Shown: in pieces, positions 1-12,350 of the stretch | Layout of the letters: every line of letters starts with the position of its first letter | Numbering within the stretch: position 1 is the first letter of the stretch | NCBI GenBank assembly: GCA_963662175.1 | Contig: OY759216.1 | Location: forward strand, 44,905,087-44,969,086 | Origin: Aradus depressus | Taxonomy: Eukaryota; Arthropoda; Insecta; Hemiptera; Aradidae | DNA: 64,000 nucleotides | Reading direction: 5' to 3' | The notes under the pieces: model-generated | What the model was told of the DNA's origin: nothing | The model's input: only the letters and a program-made list of their open reading frames with translations | Database searches by the model: none | Position numbers and translations under genes: made by a program

Positions 1-267
1 TCTTATATTTTTTTTAATCCGTTCATTTTTTGGAGTATACTTTTGTATTTTAATCTTGTATTCCTTCTTATTGACTGTTAAAGGGTCGATTCTTATCCTT
101 GAACCTATGCAAAACCGGAAGACAATTCGAAATATTTCCTTCTCGTTCAAGTTCAGATGAGAATCTCGAACTTAAATAGTGCGGCGGATGGATAAGAAGC
201 TGATATCACGTCAAACTGTCATTAAGGCAACATTTTATCGCTGGGTTAAAATAAATTACGAATCCAG

Positions 268-575
268 TAAAGAAAAGTCATCGGTGAATGACCGGCCTTG
301 TACCTAATCATCGGTGAATGACCGGCCTTGTACCTAATTGATACTTTACTCAATTAATGAACTATGTTTTCGCTCTTCCGCAGAAACCAATCGACCGTTT
401 AGGCTAATACTGTTTGACTTACATAAGGATTTATGGAGCTCTCTGTACAGACATATTTTTTCAAAATTCTTGGAATCAGATGGTTGGAAACCATTAAATT
501 CTGATGAAAACTCCACATCGAATTTCTAATCGATTAGATAACTTAGGTACCTATCTATACTTTGTATAGCTGGGA
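268..575 (-). repeat. CTTCCCC element, internally deleted
   Basis: In - orientation: the 3' end motif (aagtcatcggtgaatgaccgg) at the left, and the 5' motif (tatactttgtatagctggg) at the right, with the middle shortened. A 30-bp segment is duplicated exactly in tandem (278-307, 308-337). Confidence 0.7.
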
Positions 576-684
576 GAGTAATATTGTCGCCAATCATAAG
601 TATCGCATTACTCTACTAACGAAACTATTTGATAAAACACCATGCAAAGACATAAAGGAGCTCGCAAAAGAGTTCACTGCTCTG

Positions 685-945
685 GTTAGTTATTTTGACT
701 CATGCCCGGGCTTTAAGTATGAGGTCATCTTACTACCAGAGCGCTCTTTGGTCGCTCTAGTGTTAGCCCGACTCTACTATGGGAAACCTAAATTTTTCCT
801 ACACTAGTTCAGTCTTTAACGAGTGTCTGACCGAACAGGCTCGGGACCGTCGCTTAACGTCCCACCCAGAGGACATGGTCAAGGTTTTTCTTACCTCAGA
901 TAAAAAAACTTAGGGCCTCGACCTGGTTTTATATCCCCGATTTTA
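685..945 (-). mobile_element. SINE-A, degraded
   Basis: The body segment from tgactcatgcccgggcttta to cttagggcctcgacc is recognisable; the head is lost. Confidence 0.7.
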
Positions 946-1033
946 AGCTCATTCTGCAAACACACTACCCCTCAGCTACCGGCGGCCTCAATGTATGGTT
1001 GTTTGATTTTTCTGCCAAGAGTTGTCGAACTGA

Positions 1034-1165
1034 TTAAACATTGATAAACATAGATGGACATCCAGGATGAATCTCAGTTCTGTCCTCAGCCTCTAGTGGA
1101 TGGCACTGAACTGCAATCTTGGTACCTCCTGAACCATCACTTCGGATAGTTCCTTCTTCTGAAAA
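1034..1165 (-). CDS. Candidate terminal exon, unknown protein
   Basis: On the - strand a good acceptor (ttgttttcag) is followed in frame by FSEEGTIRSDGSGGTKIAVQ, then HPLEAEDRTEIHPGCPSMFI, NV and a stop, 44 codons in all. Composition is more even and GC-richer than the surroundings, and the peptide is hydrophilic and not low-complexity. I do not recognise the family. It could be the last exon of a gene entering from the right on the - strand, a pseudogene piece, or a chance frame. No matching upstream exon was found. Confidence 0.25.
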   Translation of the reverse strand, partial: FSEEGTIRSDGSGGTKIAVQCHPLEAEDRTEIHPGCPSMFINV

Positions 1166-2005
1166 CTGAAAACAACATGAAAGGTTAGAATTTCGTGGGA
1201 CCCACAATGGTCCAGGCGAATTCATGTTGGGCCAGGATAACGGAAAGTAGACCTAGATGTCTCTGCACTTGTGGACCATTCATGTTGCCATCTTCACATT
1301 ATCCACTACTGAACGATGCTCTTACAACACTCATGTCTGTATTGTCCATGTGATTTCTCTTCGAGTAATAGCTACGAGAGAGTACCTGCAGCGATCGAAT
1401 CTGAAACACAATTTTTTAAGATTATAAGTATGAAAAAGTGTTTATAAATAAGGAAAGTTAATTTGGTAAAACAGCACTGCTTTCGACCATGCCGCGCGAT
1501 TCTTACAAATGCCAATCATTATTAAGCCTTTCGACCAGTGTTCAGGTACTTGTAATTACTTCAAAACATTACATTTGAAGTAACGGACCTATATAAATCT
1601 CCTTCCTCAGTAGACATAAATTTGCAGAACATCTGGAATGGGGATAACTGTCCTGAAATAAGTCTTAAACTAAAATTGATGTCATTAAAGTATAAATGAC
1701 ATGTTCTGGTGTCCTAACGACTCCTCAAGCTTTAAACTTTATCTCTTCCAGGTGTTTTCTGGATAATCCCGGATTTCCATTACACTGAATGGGACATAAC
1801 GCTTTATATTTGTGTTAAGCTTAGCTAAAACTCCTGTAATGAACAATCTCCCAGCTTTAATCCTACCTAATGTAATCGGTCAGTAATTAGATATTGAGCT
1901 TTCACTGGAATTAGATACATGTTTTCCCAGCCCCTAAATCCTAAAATGGCGAACAAAATGTCTGTCAAATAAGTAATAAGACGTATCAGTCCAACATTTA
2001 TTAAA

Positions 2006-2045
2006 CCACGACAAGTTTCGTCAGTAAACTGACATCTTCAGGTGG
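2006..2045 (-). ncRNA. Hammerhead ribozyme-like motif
   Basis: On the - strand: helix I CCAC/GTGG (4 bp); core CTGAAGA, then one extra T; helix II GTCAG/CTGAC with TTTA loop; core GAAA; helix III AC/GT with TT loop; TC before the predicted cleavage site. All invariant core residues are present except that the T between A9 and helix II is not in the standard motif. The two-base-pair helix III matches the minimal type described for retroelement hammerheads. This is the clearest candidate in the window. Confidence 0.55.
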
Positions 2046-2224
2046 AATCTAAACATACAAAAACCAAAAATAGTCTAGAATTTTCGTGTAAATTTAAACT
2101 GATGTCAATCTTCAACAATATTACAATATTAAAATTTATATAATTTGAAATATTGTTAAAGATTGACATGAGTTTTAATTTACTCGAAAATTCTAGACTA
2201 TTTTTGTTTATGTATGTTTAGATT

Positions 2225-2262
2225 CCACCTGAAGATGTCAGTTTACTGACGAAACTAGTCGG
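2225..2262 (+). ncRNA. Hammerhead ribozyme-like motif (right arm)
   Basis: Same as the left-arm copy: CTGAAGA-T, helix II GTCAG/CTGAC, GAAAC-TA-GTC. Helix I is weakened because the GTGG strand reads GGTT after loss of two bases, so this copy is more likely inactive. Confidence 0.45.
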
Positions 2263-2605
2263 TTTAATAAATGTTGGACTGATACATCTTATTAATTATT
2301 TAAAAAGTTAGTCCACTACATCTGCCTATCCCCAAGAAATAAAATGTCTGTCACGTTGACTCCCAATAAAACGAATACTACATCGACTAAAAAAGACCAA
2401 AGATCCTATTATAATATCCAAAGATATTATCTTCAGTCAAATCGCAAAAGGTATGAGGGAGAAGACTTAAAAATTAATGATTATTATCTTAGTAATATTA
2501 ATTACTAAGTTGCGCCACCAGTGTGGAAGTTACCACATTATCTATGGAACCGTTTGACAATTTGTGAAGTACAGAAAGAGCATCAGAATCATACTGAGTT
2601 TTTTA

Positions 2606-3117
2606 CTTTCCCAGCTATACGAAGTATAGGTGAAGTTATGTAATAAGTCGAAAATTCGAAATTGCATTTTCACCGGTATTTCATGTTTTCCAACATTCTA
2701 AAAACGAAAACAAAAAAAATGTATGTGGGTATATCTATGAACACTGTAACTCCCGATAGAATAAATGTATCGACACATTTTATATGTGTGACAAAAACCC
2801 CATAAGAAAACATCTATCGATTTTCAGCTAAATCAGTCAGTCAAAGGGGAGGGGGTTTAGGGAGAAGCCTAATTGAAAAACGCTAATAACTGCCGTTGTA
2901 ATGAATGTAGTAATTTCATACATGAATTGAAAGGGAGGAACAGAAGCTCAAGCCAAAAACCCTAATAACTGCCGATATAATAAATTTATATCTCCACAAT
3001 ATTTAGTATGATGATTCAGAAGGCCCTATGTAAGTCAACTATTGATTTTTAGGCAGAGCTAAAATTTAATTGATGCACTGGGGAAGCACATTGCCGGTGA
3101 TTTACCTAGACTTTTTT
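2606..3117 (+). repeat. CTTCCCC element
   Basis: The family consensus starts cttccccagctatacgaagt and ends ctggggaagtacattgccgg tgattcaccgacgact plus a T-run. Between lie short blocks recurring in every copy: ataactgccgatgtaatgaa, atcgacacaaaattt, gtcgactggttttggag. This copy has tttcccagctatacgaagta and ends at the T-run 3110-3120. Class unknown; no coding potential. Confidence 0.75.
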
Positions 3118-3684
3118 TTTATAATTTACAGAACTTCCCCACTACCAGATTCTCTACACCACAGTATGAAAAATTCCTTTTGGATTACTAACTTTCTTGT
3201 TCTCTTTACCGTTAACGTGTGGCATACACTTGTCCAGAGTGTGTTAAAACATACGTGCCCTGAATATGGAAACATGTTGGTATCTTTGGTAAAAAAAAAA
3301 AAAAGGCAAATGGATACGGTTGGCAAGAGAAGAGCGGCAGATGAAAGCCATCCTCCGAGTGATCTCGAGATGGGAAGATTGGAGTTTCGAGATACGGGTC
3401 CTAAGTTTGGTCTTGTTGGAGACCCTTCTTTTACAAGTTACTTTTAAAATTCCTCTCTCACTCTCTCTCGATTTCTCTGTCTGAGTTCTCTTCCTTTTGA
3501 TTTTACGACGTATCGACCCAGGCTGCCTTTTAAATGGAACTAAGGTACCTTTTAGCCTTCTCATTAGATGTGTGGGCTCTCCTCCCTTGTAAACTTTTAA
3601 TAACTCCAGCCAGCCACCAGCTTGAGGTCTCTCTCAATTCTACACACACACATCCTCCAGCACGTTACCTCTAAAACATTAGGA

Positions 3685-3709
3685 CCCCCCCCCCCCCCCC
3701 CCCCCCCCC
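3685..3709. repeat. Poly(C) tract of 25
   Basis: Twenty-five C in a row, between two copies of acctctaaaacatta. The opposite strand is G25, able to form a quadruplex. It may also mark an assembly difficulty. Confidence 0.95.
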
Positions 3710-3825
3710 AACCTCTAAAACATTAACCACTCCACCCTCACAGGCTTAACGAGCCACCACTTAAGGTTATTTGAACATATAACTTATCTATCGTATATCT
3801 CCTCTAATAGTTTTATGAAACAAAG

Positions 3826-4640
3826 TCGTCGGTGAATCACCGTCAATGTACTTCCCGGGATTGATTTAATCAATTAACTTTTCGCTCCCCCTTCAACGTC
3901 GACGTTTGCGCTAATATTCAATAGTTCACTTACATAAAGGCTCCTAAATCCTCAAACTAAATTTTGTGTCTATAAATGCATTACATTGGCAGTTATAAGG
4001 GTTTTTGAATTGAGTCCACCTCTGATCTCCCTTCCCTTCCGCAAAATCATTCCGCTGAAAATTAATAAGTGTCCTAATGGGATTTTAAATGTACATATGA
4101 AATGTTGCATCGATATATCCATTACAATGGCAGTTATTAGAGTTTTCCTGTTCTGCCTCCCCCCTAATCCTTCCCTTTGGTCGATTTGACTCAAAATCAA
4201 TAGGTATCGTCGTTAGAGAGTTCTGGATTCACATATAAAATTTCGTGTTGATACATTCATTATATCGAGAATTATCGTGTTCACAGATAGACAGCATTTT
4301 TTTTTTCATATTTGGAATCTGGAGGTCGGAAAACTTGAAATTCCGTTGAAAACTGAGCATCGAATTCTTCCCTCCACCCCACTTCCCTTTGACTAATTTT
4401 ATAATTCGGCTGAATATTCGTGTTGATATATACATAACTTCAGCAGATATTGGAGTTTTTGTGTTAAGCCCTCCCCCTCCTCCCTTAATTCCCTTTGGTC
4501 GATTTGACTGAAAATCAATGTGTCGTCTTTATGGGAATTTCCTTTTTGGAAACAGGGGGTCGGAAACATGATATTCCAGTGAAACCTCAACATTTTTGAC
4601 ATACTACACAATCTTTCCTACAGGTACATCATATAGGTGA
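3826..4640 (-). repeat. CTTCCCC element, - orientation, near full length
   Basis: Starts aagtcgtcggtgaatcaccg at the left. Internal blocks (ttacattggcagttataagg, ccctttggtcgatttgac) appear twice, so two copies may be nested or partly duplicated. The right end is degraded. Confidence 0.72.
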
Positions 4641-7239
4641 TGAGAATCTATTTTGTATGTCAAAGGAAAAATTCAAAAAAAAATTAAATTTTTCAATTTT
4701 GTCTTTAAAAAATTGATTTTCTGCATTCGTTACTCCCGGACATTGCCGGATGAACCTCCTCGTAACTATATAATAAACTGATAAATAAATAAAATAGAAT
4801 AAATGGATTAATAAAATTAAATAAATAAAACCTAGGTGCGTCCAGATATTTTCCACATAGTTTCGTTTTGTTCCTCAGGTCCTAAAACATGAAAAAAGGT
4901 TTCATTTCAACTTCAACTTGTTTCATAAATACATTTCCCTGTATAAAAATATTTAAAATGAAGAAAAATTGAACGTTGATTCTGTTAGTTTCTAGACCTA
5001 GATTTCAAATTTATTTTTAATAGCAGGTTATGATAAAACTATATTCAGTTAAATATTTTTATCATTTCTACAATTACTTGCTCAGAAGAAATTAATAAAA
5101 TGGCGGAAAATCAGGTAGGTTAAAATTAAATAGAAGAATTGTTACATTTCTTCAACTTCTTCAAGTTTACTCAAAGCTGCTCCACTCAAGGGAAAGTCAA
5201 ATTTACATTAAACATGTTCTATTAATGTTATATTAAATGCAAACTCCAAAGCACTCAAAAGTACTTAAACTTTGACTCTTAACATTTCAAGAGACTAGAT
5301 TCTGAATGGTCCTTCACGAATTTACCGTATTTATTATAAGTATATTTTTTTTATACTAACTAACCAAAACACCTGCCTACCTTTTTCATGAAATCCAGGA
5401 CGTATTCCAATGGTCAATAAGTTCTGGTATAGCTTACCGAAGAATTTGATATCAGATGTTTGGAATAACCTTCACTATTAATATGGGATCGATTGTATCT
5501 ATAGTCTGATCGATAGCGGCACACTTCAGCTGTACGCCTGAAGGGTAGGGATGTCGAAAACTTATCAGGGATAGGACCAAAGTGTTGCTGCTCTCAAGAA
5601 TAGAAAAATCAGTTGAAAAATATCTAGTATTTTTACTTCATATTTTGGAACATGTATTTCAGATAAGGAGGTTATGCATAAATCAGTTACAAAATAACTA
5701 ATATTTTTCTACGCTTAAGACGCTTTGAAGTTGAATGGCTAGAGGAGACATTCTTATCACCTGTCTCCTCAATTCCTTCTATAATTATTTTTTGTATTTA
5801 TACATATCTATGATTATTTCATTAATTTTTTTATAAAGCACTTAGAAATCTATAGCGTAAGAGCGAAAAGGCGACACTACTTGAAGGGCCAGTTTTATTA
5901 CACATAAATGAGCCCATCGGTTAAACCACAAAGAGTGGGCATTTGAATGATAACATGAGAAAAAATAATTCCAGCAAAAAACTTTTTTTATTGCTTTATA
6001 ATACACTATACACTATTTAACAAAAACAATAAATTAAATAATGGTATACGCTACCCTGTTTTCTCATTTTAATAATCAACGATCCCGCTTCTTAGTGTAG
6101 CCGGTGAGCTTGATGGTGAATATTGGAACTCAGTCACCCATAATGTAGCAAGGTTAGGAAAAAAGAATGCATTACACGAGACTTGGAGCTGTCTTCTAAC
6201 TTACTGCCTCCTTGGAAATTAGTTACTGTTCCTTTCTGTCAAAAAAATGTCTCCAGGAGCTATATAATAAAAGATACCTATTATTTTCGTTAGCAACGAA
6301 CATGTTACAGTGACAGGCACATACCTGTTACGAAAATAACAAGACATTCCTATTAAGAGCAAGAGGCCATCAATAAATTATGTAATGCAATTTTTGAACA
6401 TTTTTCACCCCCTGCCCTTCATCAGAAAGTGTCAAACTGTTTTGAACCCTCCTCCCCGTAACGTAACATGAAAAAAAATATATATATTAAAGAAATAGGG
6501 AGCTCTAGAAAATTCAAAAAATTAATAAAATTGCATTAAAAAATATATTGTTTCAAGTACAAAACTGAATAGGGGATGAATTTATCTTCTATAAATATAG
6601 TTTTTATTACTAAATTCAATTAGGAGATAAATGTATATTTTGTTAATAGTGTTTTAATTATTAAATTCTATTCCAGGATAATTCTTCACTTCACAAGTTT
6701 TGTAGATCAGTTCTCTAAGAATCTTCAACATAAAAACCTTTCATTGGGATAGATTTAGTTCAAGTTTGTCTCGAGTTTAATGTCAACGAGCTGTTATAAA
6801 ATGTTATTATCTCAAAGTACAATTTCTGATGCTTGATAGCTTCACTCAAAACTTGGAAATTTAATGCAAATATTAAAACCTTTATTTATTTTTCCCTGCT
6901 TTTTGTCAATCAATGTACTTGATGAAAAAATAAATAAAAGTGTTTGGCAAAACCTGCATTTGAAAATATACTTATTAACATTTGGATCTGACCCTGTTTT
7001 TATTTTTGCATTTTAAATGAATTAAAAGCTAGTTATCAGATAAACGTTTCCGGATTAATGTGCACGGAAAGCCTTGTTTTTTTTATGAGAGTTCATGTAG
7101 AGGGCTTAACATAATTTTTAGTAAATGGAGAATTCCTAATTAGGATTATTTATTAGCTTCTTCAGCAAAAAAATATCCAAAAAGGAATCTTAAGGCTAAC
7201 ATTTTATGGTGGAAAGAAGTGAAACATGAATAATAGGTA
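4641..7239. other. AT-rich stretch without recognised features
   Basis: No exon of the discoidin domain, no RNA gene and no repeat with identifiable ends was found. It presumably is Ddr intron upstream of the exon at 7712. Confidence 0.5.
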
Positions 7240-7330
7240 GACGACTGATGTAGTGAGAAGGAACACAGATTTTATTATTTTGTGCTAGCCAGCTTTCGAG
7301 GTTGCCCTCATCATTTAATCTGTTAAAACA
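7240..7330. repeat. Hammerhead-like repeat fragment
   Basis: On the - strand: aTGATGA, GGG-CAA-CCT stem, GAAA, a helix III AGC/GCT with TG loop, and TA. The 5' part of the core is altered and helix I does not pair. Related fragments are near 12140-12190 and 15130-15178. Confidence 0.3.
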
Positions 7331-7711
7331 ATTTAAAAAAACATCATTTAAAATTTTTAAATGAAATGAATAATTAAGATAAAATTCTCGAATAAATAAA
7401 AAATATATAAAACCATTCAAAAATTAACGTTTCTATTATAAAATTGCGTTACTAAAGACTAAATAATGTGTCTTCTGAGAATAACAGCTTTGAGAATAAG
7501 TCAAGAGAAATCTCTTTCATTGTTTTTGTTTTAGTTTCAGACTTTTGTCAGTTATTTTTTAAAATAAGTAAGACGGGCGTCCATATGTGAATTCGTTTTG
7601 TATCAGTTAGATACAGACATCTATTGCATCTAACTACATATATAATATAAGTGTTTAATTAGTTATTGTATATTATTTACAGTTTCATTTATTACTGTTC
7701 CATATTTACAG

Positions 7712-7845
7712 GAAATGGCTGGGTCGGGTGGCGAAATGACTCCTTTCCTCAGAAGTATGTCGAGTTGACGTTTGAATTCGACACAATAAGAAACTTCAGT
7801 CTTGTCAACATCTTCACAAATAACTTTTTCACCAAAGATGTTCAG
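7712..7845 (+). CDS. Ddr: Ddr exon (DS-like ectodomain, part 1)
   Basis: First recognisable exon of a discoidin domain receptor tyrosine kinase, a collagen-type receptor of the plasma membrane. It reads GNGWVGWRNDS, then VELTFEFDTIRNFSLVNI and NNFFTKDVQ, closely following the vertebrate DDR segment VGWRNES...FEFDRIRNF...CNNMF, which lies in the DS-like domain after the discoidin (F5/8C) domain. The acceptor is catatttacag ending at 7711 and the donor is gtaag from 7846. The exon enters in phase 1, with two bases completing a codon from the missing upstream exon, and leaves in phase 0. The upstream discoidin-domain exons are not in the window, or not recognisable in 1-7711. Confidence 0.88.
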
Positions 7846-8110
7846 GTAAGTTGGAATTTGAATATATTTTACTCATAAATTTTTCGTTGAAAAGGTAATG
7901 TTGGGTGAAAAGTAATTCTCATTCACGTGCTATTTGACTAACAGTCAATGAACATCTGAATTTATTTTGGATATTTTAAAAAAACTACCTACTTAAAATT
8001 GAAAAAAATTTCGTGCTTCATTGTCTTCAGAGAACAAAAAAACTGAATTTTTGATGATATTTTAAAATCGGATCTCAACAAGAGTAAATTGACTTATTTT
8101 TTTTTTTTAC

Positions 8111-8572
8111 TTCCCCAGCGGAAAGTTATGTAATTGTATAGGGAAAATTATGTAATCGGTCAAAAATTCGATGCCGAGTTTTCAGTGGAATTTCACGTTC
8201 GTGAGTTCAAATCCTATAAGGACGACTCCTATTCATTTTCCCCGGATTCGATGGAAGGGAGGAGGGAATCAGAGGTCTCAACACAAAAACCCCAATAACT
8301 CCCGATGTAATGAATGTATCGACATGAAATTTCATATTTAATGTCAAAATCACGTGAGGACAATACCTGTTAATTATCAGCCGAAGAGAAGTGGGTTCAA
8401 AGAAGCGGCTTAACTCCAAAACCCTAATAATTGTGTATGAGGATATGCAGCACCTATGTAGTCCACTATTGAATATTAGCGCTAACTGTCGACTGATTTC
8501 TTAGGTAGAGCGAAAATTTAATTCCTTCTGGGGAAGTACATTGTCTGTGATTCAACTAAGACTTTTTTTAAT
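8111..8572 (+). repeat. CTTCCCC element
   Basis: Starts acttccccagcggaaagtta and has aattcgatgccgagttttc. It ends gaagtacattgtctgtgatt before a T-run. It lies just after the first Ddr exon in view. Confidence 0.75.
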
Positions 8573-9346
8573 TTATTTGCGATTTATATACAATATAATG
8601 AGCAAATATGCTAGCTATATACATGAATTGTCTCTGTCACATGATGAAGGGAGTCAGCCAGTAAGTTTAAACTTCCCTTAGAAGATTTCGAGGCCACTTG
8701 CTTTTCAGACGGCGTGGAGTATTGTCAGGATGGGATTGAGAGGATTGAACTTGTGCGAATGGATTAGGATGATGTGAAAGTTTAATGCGGAAGGTTGAGA
8801 ATCGGGACTGGACGTTTGGAATATTTAGGTCTTTACGTGTTCATATTTTTGACGTTCAATAATTCCACGAAATACCTCGTAAACATGTTATGTATTTTAT
8901 GAAAGAAAATAATTTAATTTCAAATCATTAATCAGAGATATTGCATTAAAACAGCTTTCTACATTATTTTGGTCATTTTCAGAATATCACAGAATTCGAG
9001 GAATATCTATATGTAATTTTAAATAAACAATTCCTAAGACAAAAATAAATACAGAAAGGTTTAGGTTTATTTTTGACGAAAAACATGTTTTTGTTTTGCA
9101 GACAAGAAGGTTGGTTGATCTGTGGCTGTATTGTCCGACATAAACACAGAATCAATCATTTCTGTTTACATGAATGACATTTCAAAGAAAAACCTTGTTT
9201 TCTTCTTTTTACCTCGGATGGATTTTCTTCTTTTCATTTTTGATTTTGGAAAACTGTTATTGGTAAATATAACACTCAACATTCCTCCTACTCTGTGGAG
9301 CATTTTAATTGAAATTCGCAAATATCTATCACTTCGCCAACTGTAT

Positions 9347-10330
9347 TGTGTAAGTTATTTAAACCGGTCAAAAACTCGATGTTCAGTTTTCACCGGAATT
9401 TCACGTTTTCCGACTATATCAAGCTATAAAAAAAAGTCATCGGTGAATCACCAGCTATGAACGCCCCCAGCATGAATTAATCAAATGCATGTTTGTCGAT
9501 TCATTGATTACGTCGGCAGTTATTAGGGTGATACCTAAAATTTTTGCAGCGATATTGTGAAACAATACAAAATATAAAGAAAAAAGTATGTTCTTTAAAA
9601 ATATTGTCTATTTCACAAAACATATGGGAGCACATTCTGCATTGCTACCATCTTCAGCTGAACGACTTACTAAACCCATTTAGTATTTGTTAAGTCGTGG
9701 CTGAAGACGGTAGCAATACTGAAGTACTTTATATGTTTTGTGAAATAGACAATATTTTTAAAAAACATACATTTTTTTTTTTTCATTATATTTTTTAGTT
9801 ATTAGGGTATTTGAGTCGAGCCCCACACTCTGGTTTCCCTCTTCATTTCGACGGATTTTGCAGAAAATTAATAGGTGCCATTTTTATGAGTTTTTGATTT
9901 TAAATATGAAATTTTGTGTTGATAGATTCATTAAATCGCCGTTATTGAGATTTTTTAGTTGAAAACCGCTCTGATCCTCCCCGTCAGTTGATTCCATTGA
10001 AAATTAATAGGTATCGTAAAATTTAGTGTCAATACATTCATTACAACTTATTAGAGTTTGTGTTAATCCTGCTCCTAATGCCCCTTCCTTGTGGTCAATT
10101 TGGCTGAAAATCAATAGGTGTCGTCATTGGAGGGATTTGGCTACACATATTAAATGTCTCATTGATACATTCATTCTGTTGGGAGTTATCGTGTTCAGAC
10201 AGATATTTAAAAAAAAAAAATTCGAATCAGGAGTTCGGAAGACATGATATTCCGTTGAAAACTCAGCATCGAATTTCTGATCGATTACATAACTTGCCCT
10301 ATACATCGTACTGGGATGGTAAAAAAAAGT
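9347..10330 (-). repeat. CTTCCCC element pair with inserted foldback
   Basis: A short + fragment (9347-9424) is followed by a - copy from aagtcatcggtgaatcacc (9435) to aacttgccctatacatcgta (about 10315). A foldback (about 9540-9800) interrupts the latter. Confidence 0.68.
9540..9800. mobile_element. Foldback element inside a CTTCCCC element
   Basis: Arms about 9586-9672 and 9690-9772 are inverted copies (aatattgtctatttcacaaa; taccatcttcagctgaacg against gtcgtggctgaagacggta). A partial relative (tatttgttaagtcgtggctg) occurs at 31828-31862. Confidence 0.75.
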
Positions 10331-10757
10331 TAATGGAACTGCTGATCAGTGATCACTGAGCCCATGCCTCTGCTTCTTTAGTGACTTAAAACTACTGCAC
10401 TGCAGTTGAGTCGGGAATTCGAACTTTTTTTCTTTTTTTTAAGCTCCATGTGTTTTTGTCTGGGGACTATACGGATTTAATAAGATGGTATTATTAAATT
10501 TCATTTCAAGAAAATGAACTCCGTCCAAAGATTATTTCTATAACAAGAAAAAGGCATAAAAAGATTCAATCGACATTTCATTTGATAGTGTTTTATTTTA
10601 TTATATATTTTTTACTGCACTTGTTACTACTTTTTGCGAGAAATTTAATCTTTCAACGCCCAAAGGGCTTTATTCTACGTTATGAAGGGCCCGGGCTGCA
10701 AGTTTGCATTGTTTTCTTTAGTCTTTCCAGTTCCAGTTTTTAAATACGATGCATGAG

Positions 10758-11646
10758 TAGAGATCTATCGATACAAGTAAATACAAGTAAAGTATCGATA
10801 CTTTTCCTTTGATACCAAGTAGGTATCGAATATATATTACTTGTATCGATTCAAAGTACTCGTTTCAAATTTCAACAATTAAAAAAAATTATAAAACTTT
10901 TCAATTCATCAAAATCGTTCACCGTTTATTTTCTTACAATTTTCTATTATTTGTTGTTGCAATAAAATACTGAACTCAAATTAGGGTCCACGGACAAATG
11001 ATATATATCGATGGTAGGTAATAATCTCATGTGTGATGTGATCACGGAACCTGCGTGATGCGTCCTTATTTACGTACCTTATTTACATTAAATGGTTCAT
11101 CGTTTATGAAGGTATAAGTTTGTTTGATTTTGAACAGAACCGCGAACATGATTACGATTTCAGCATTTTATTTTATTTTTAAATTCCAATATGCAATGCA
11201 TCGTCCCAAGACGAAAGTGTGGATTTATTACAGAGAACGATTCGATCTCAACGACTGGCAATAAGTTTTTTAAAAAAGTGAAATATTGTGGGAATTCGAA
11301 CAGTCTCCAGTAGTTTTATATCCTTAGTAAATATAAATTGTATGTTTATTTTATAAGGCTTTTTATTATTTTCAGTATGTTTTTAATACTATAATTTCAT
11401 CGTATTCGATTTGATTTGTTTCTTATGCCCATTACAATATTTCATTCATACCTTTCATATTTTATTGTGTTTTTTATTATTAGAATATATATTATATTAT
11501 ACATGGTATAAAATTAATTATAACGAAGTACTAGATTCAATCGAAACTACTAGGTATCGATACTTTTTACTCGATACATGACTAGTATTTAATCGATATT
11601 GCTAGTGGGTAGAAGTATCGATACTTTGTGGTATCGATTGAACCTA
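10758..11646. mobile_element. hAT-like element with TATCGATA subterminal motifs
   Basis: An 889-bp element bounded by perfect 8-bp duplications tgcatgag (10750-10757, 11647-11654). The ends are imperfect inverted repeats (TAGAGATCTATCGATAC and, inverted, TAGGTTCAATCGATAC). Within about 110 bp of each end the motif (g)tatcgata(c) recurs several times, as expected for subterminal transposase-binding sites of hAT elements. No intact transposase frame is present, so it is non-autonomous. Confidence 0.8.
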
Positions 11647-12350
11647 TGCATGAGGCAGGTCTCAATTCTTCGTTAAGAGGTCCCATTGTATTTCTGAACC
11701 TTAAAAGAAGAACAACTTTCAAAAGGCTGATGAGTTGCAGTGATTATCAGATTTTTGTCAGTCTCTCCGCTATTTCTGATGATGTATTTATAATTAATTT
11801 TTGCCACTTGATGAAATATGATAACTTTAAATCTGTATTTTGCTTCTCTTTTATCACATTTGATGCATCGTTACAGGATTTTATTGAACATACGTTTTAC
11901 ATTTGAACATTGCCACCACTACATAACGTCTCAAATCTAGTCTTCTCCAGGACATGTTAATTTGAGGACTTTTACTGACTGTTTTCAATATATTGATGTA
12001 AATAGTTAAGGGTATCTCTACTTAGAGACATTCCCTAATCTAATTCCCCCTGTTACCCACCATGTATAACATACATTTTGTTGAGCTGGTGAAATAAAGG
12101 AAAATAAGACATTTGAACGTTGAGGTTTTAAAGAACACACGACTGATGTAGAGAATCGATGCAACCGGTCAACTTTCGCGACACATTATCGACAATAACC
12201 TGCACTTTTGACTCAACCGGAGGCATCTACCTACTTCCATTTTTGCTCAAAAAGCAGGTTACTTGATAATATAGATCAACTGGAAATTAATAAAGCCAAT
12301 AAAAACAACATTTATGTTAATCATAGTCAATATATATTATCACTTATTTT

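Larger units (their letters stand above)
1975..2297. mobile_element. Foldback element with two hammerhead-like ends
   Basis: Long inverted repeat: left arm about 1975-2122 and right arm about 2155-2297, near-identical when inverted (both carry gtccaacatttattaaacc and gtttagattccacctgaag). The transcript would form one long hairpin. Each arm carries a hammerhead-like motif pointing outward: 2006-2045 on - and 2225-2262 on +. No protein is encoded. Confidence 0.85.

Noticed and set aside
3070..3447. 125-codon + strand frame
   Set aside because: Begins inside the end of a CTTCCCC element and runs through a poly(A) stretch; no domain.
9586..9772. Hammerhead motif in the foldback at 9540-9800
   Set aside because: It has gctgaaga in the arms but no GAAAC block at a suitable distance.
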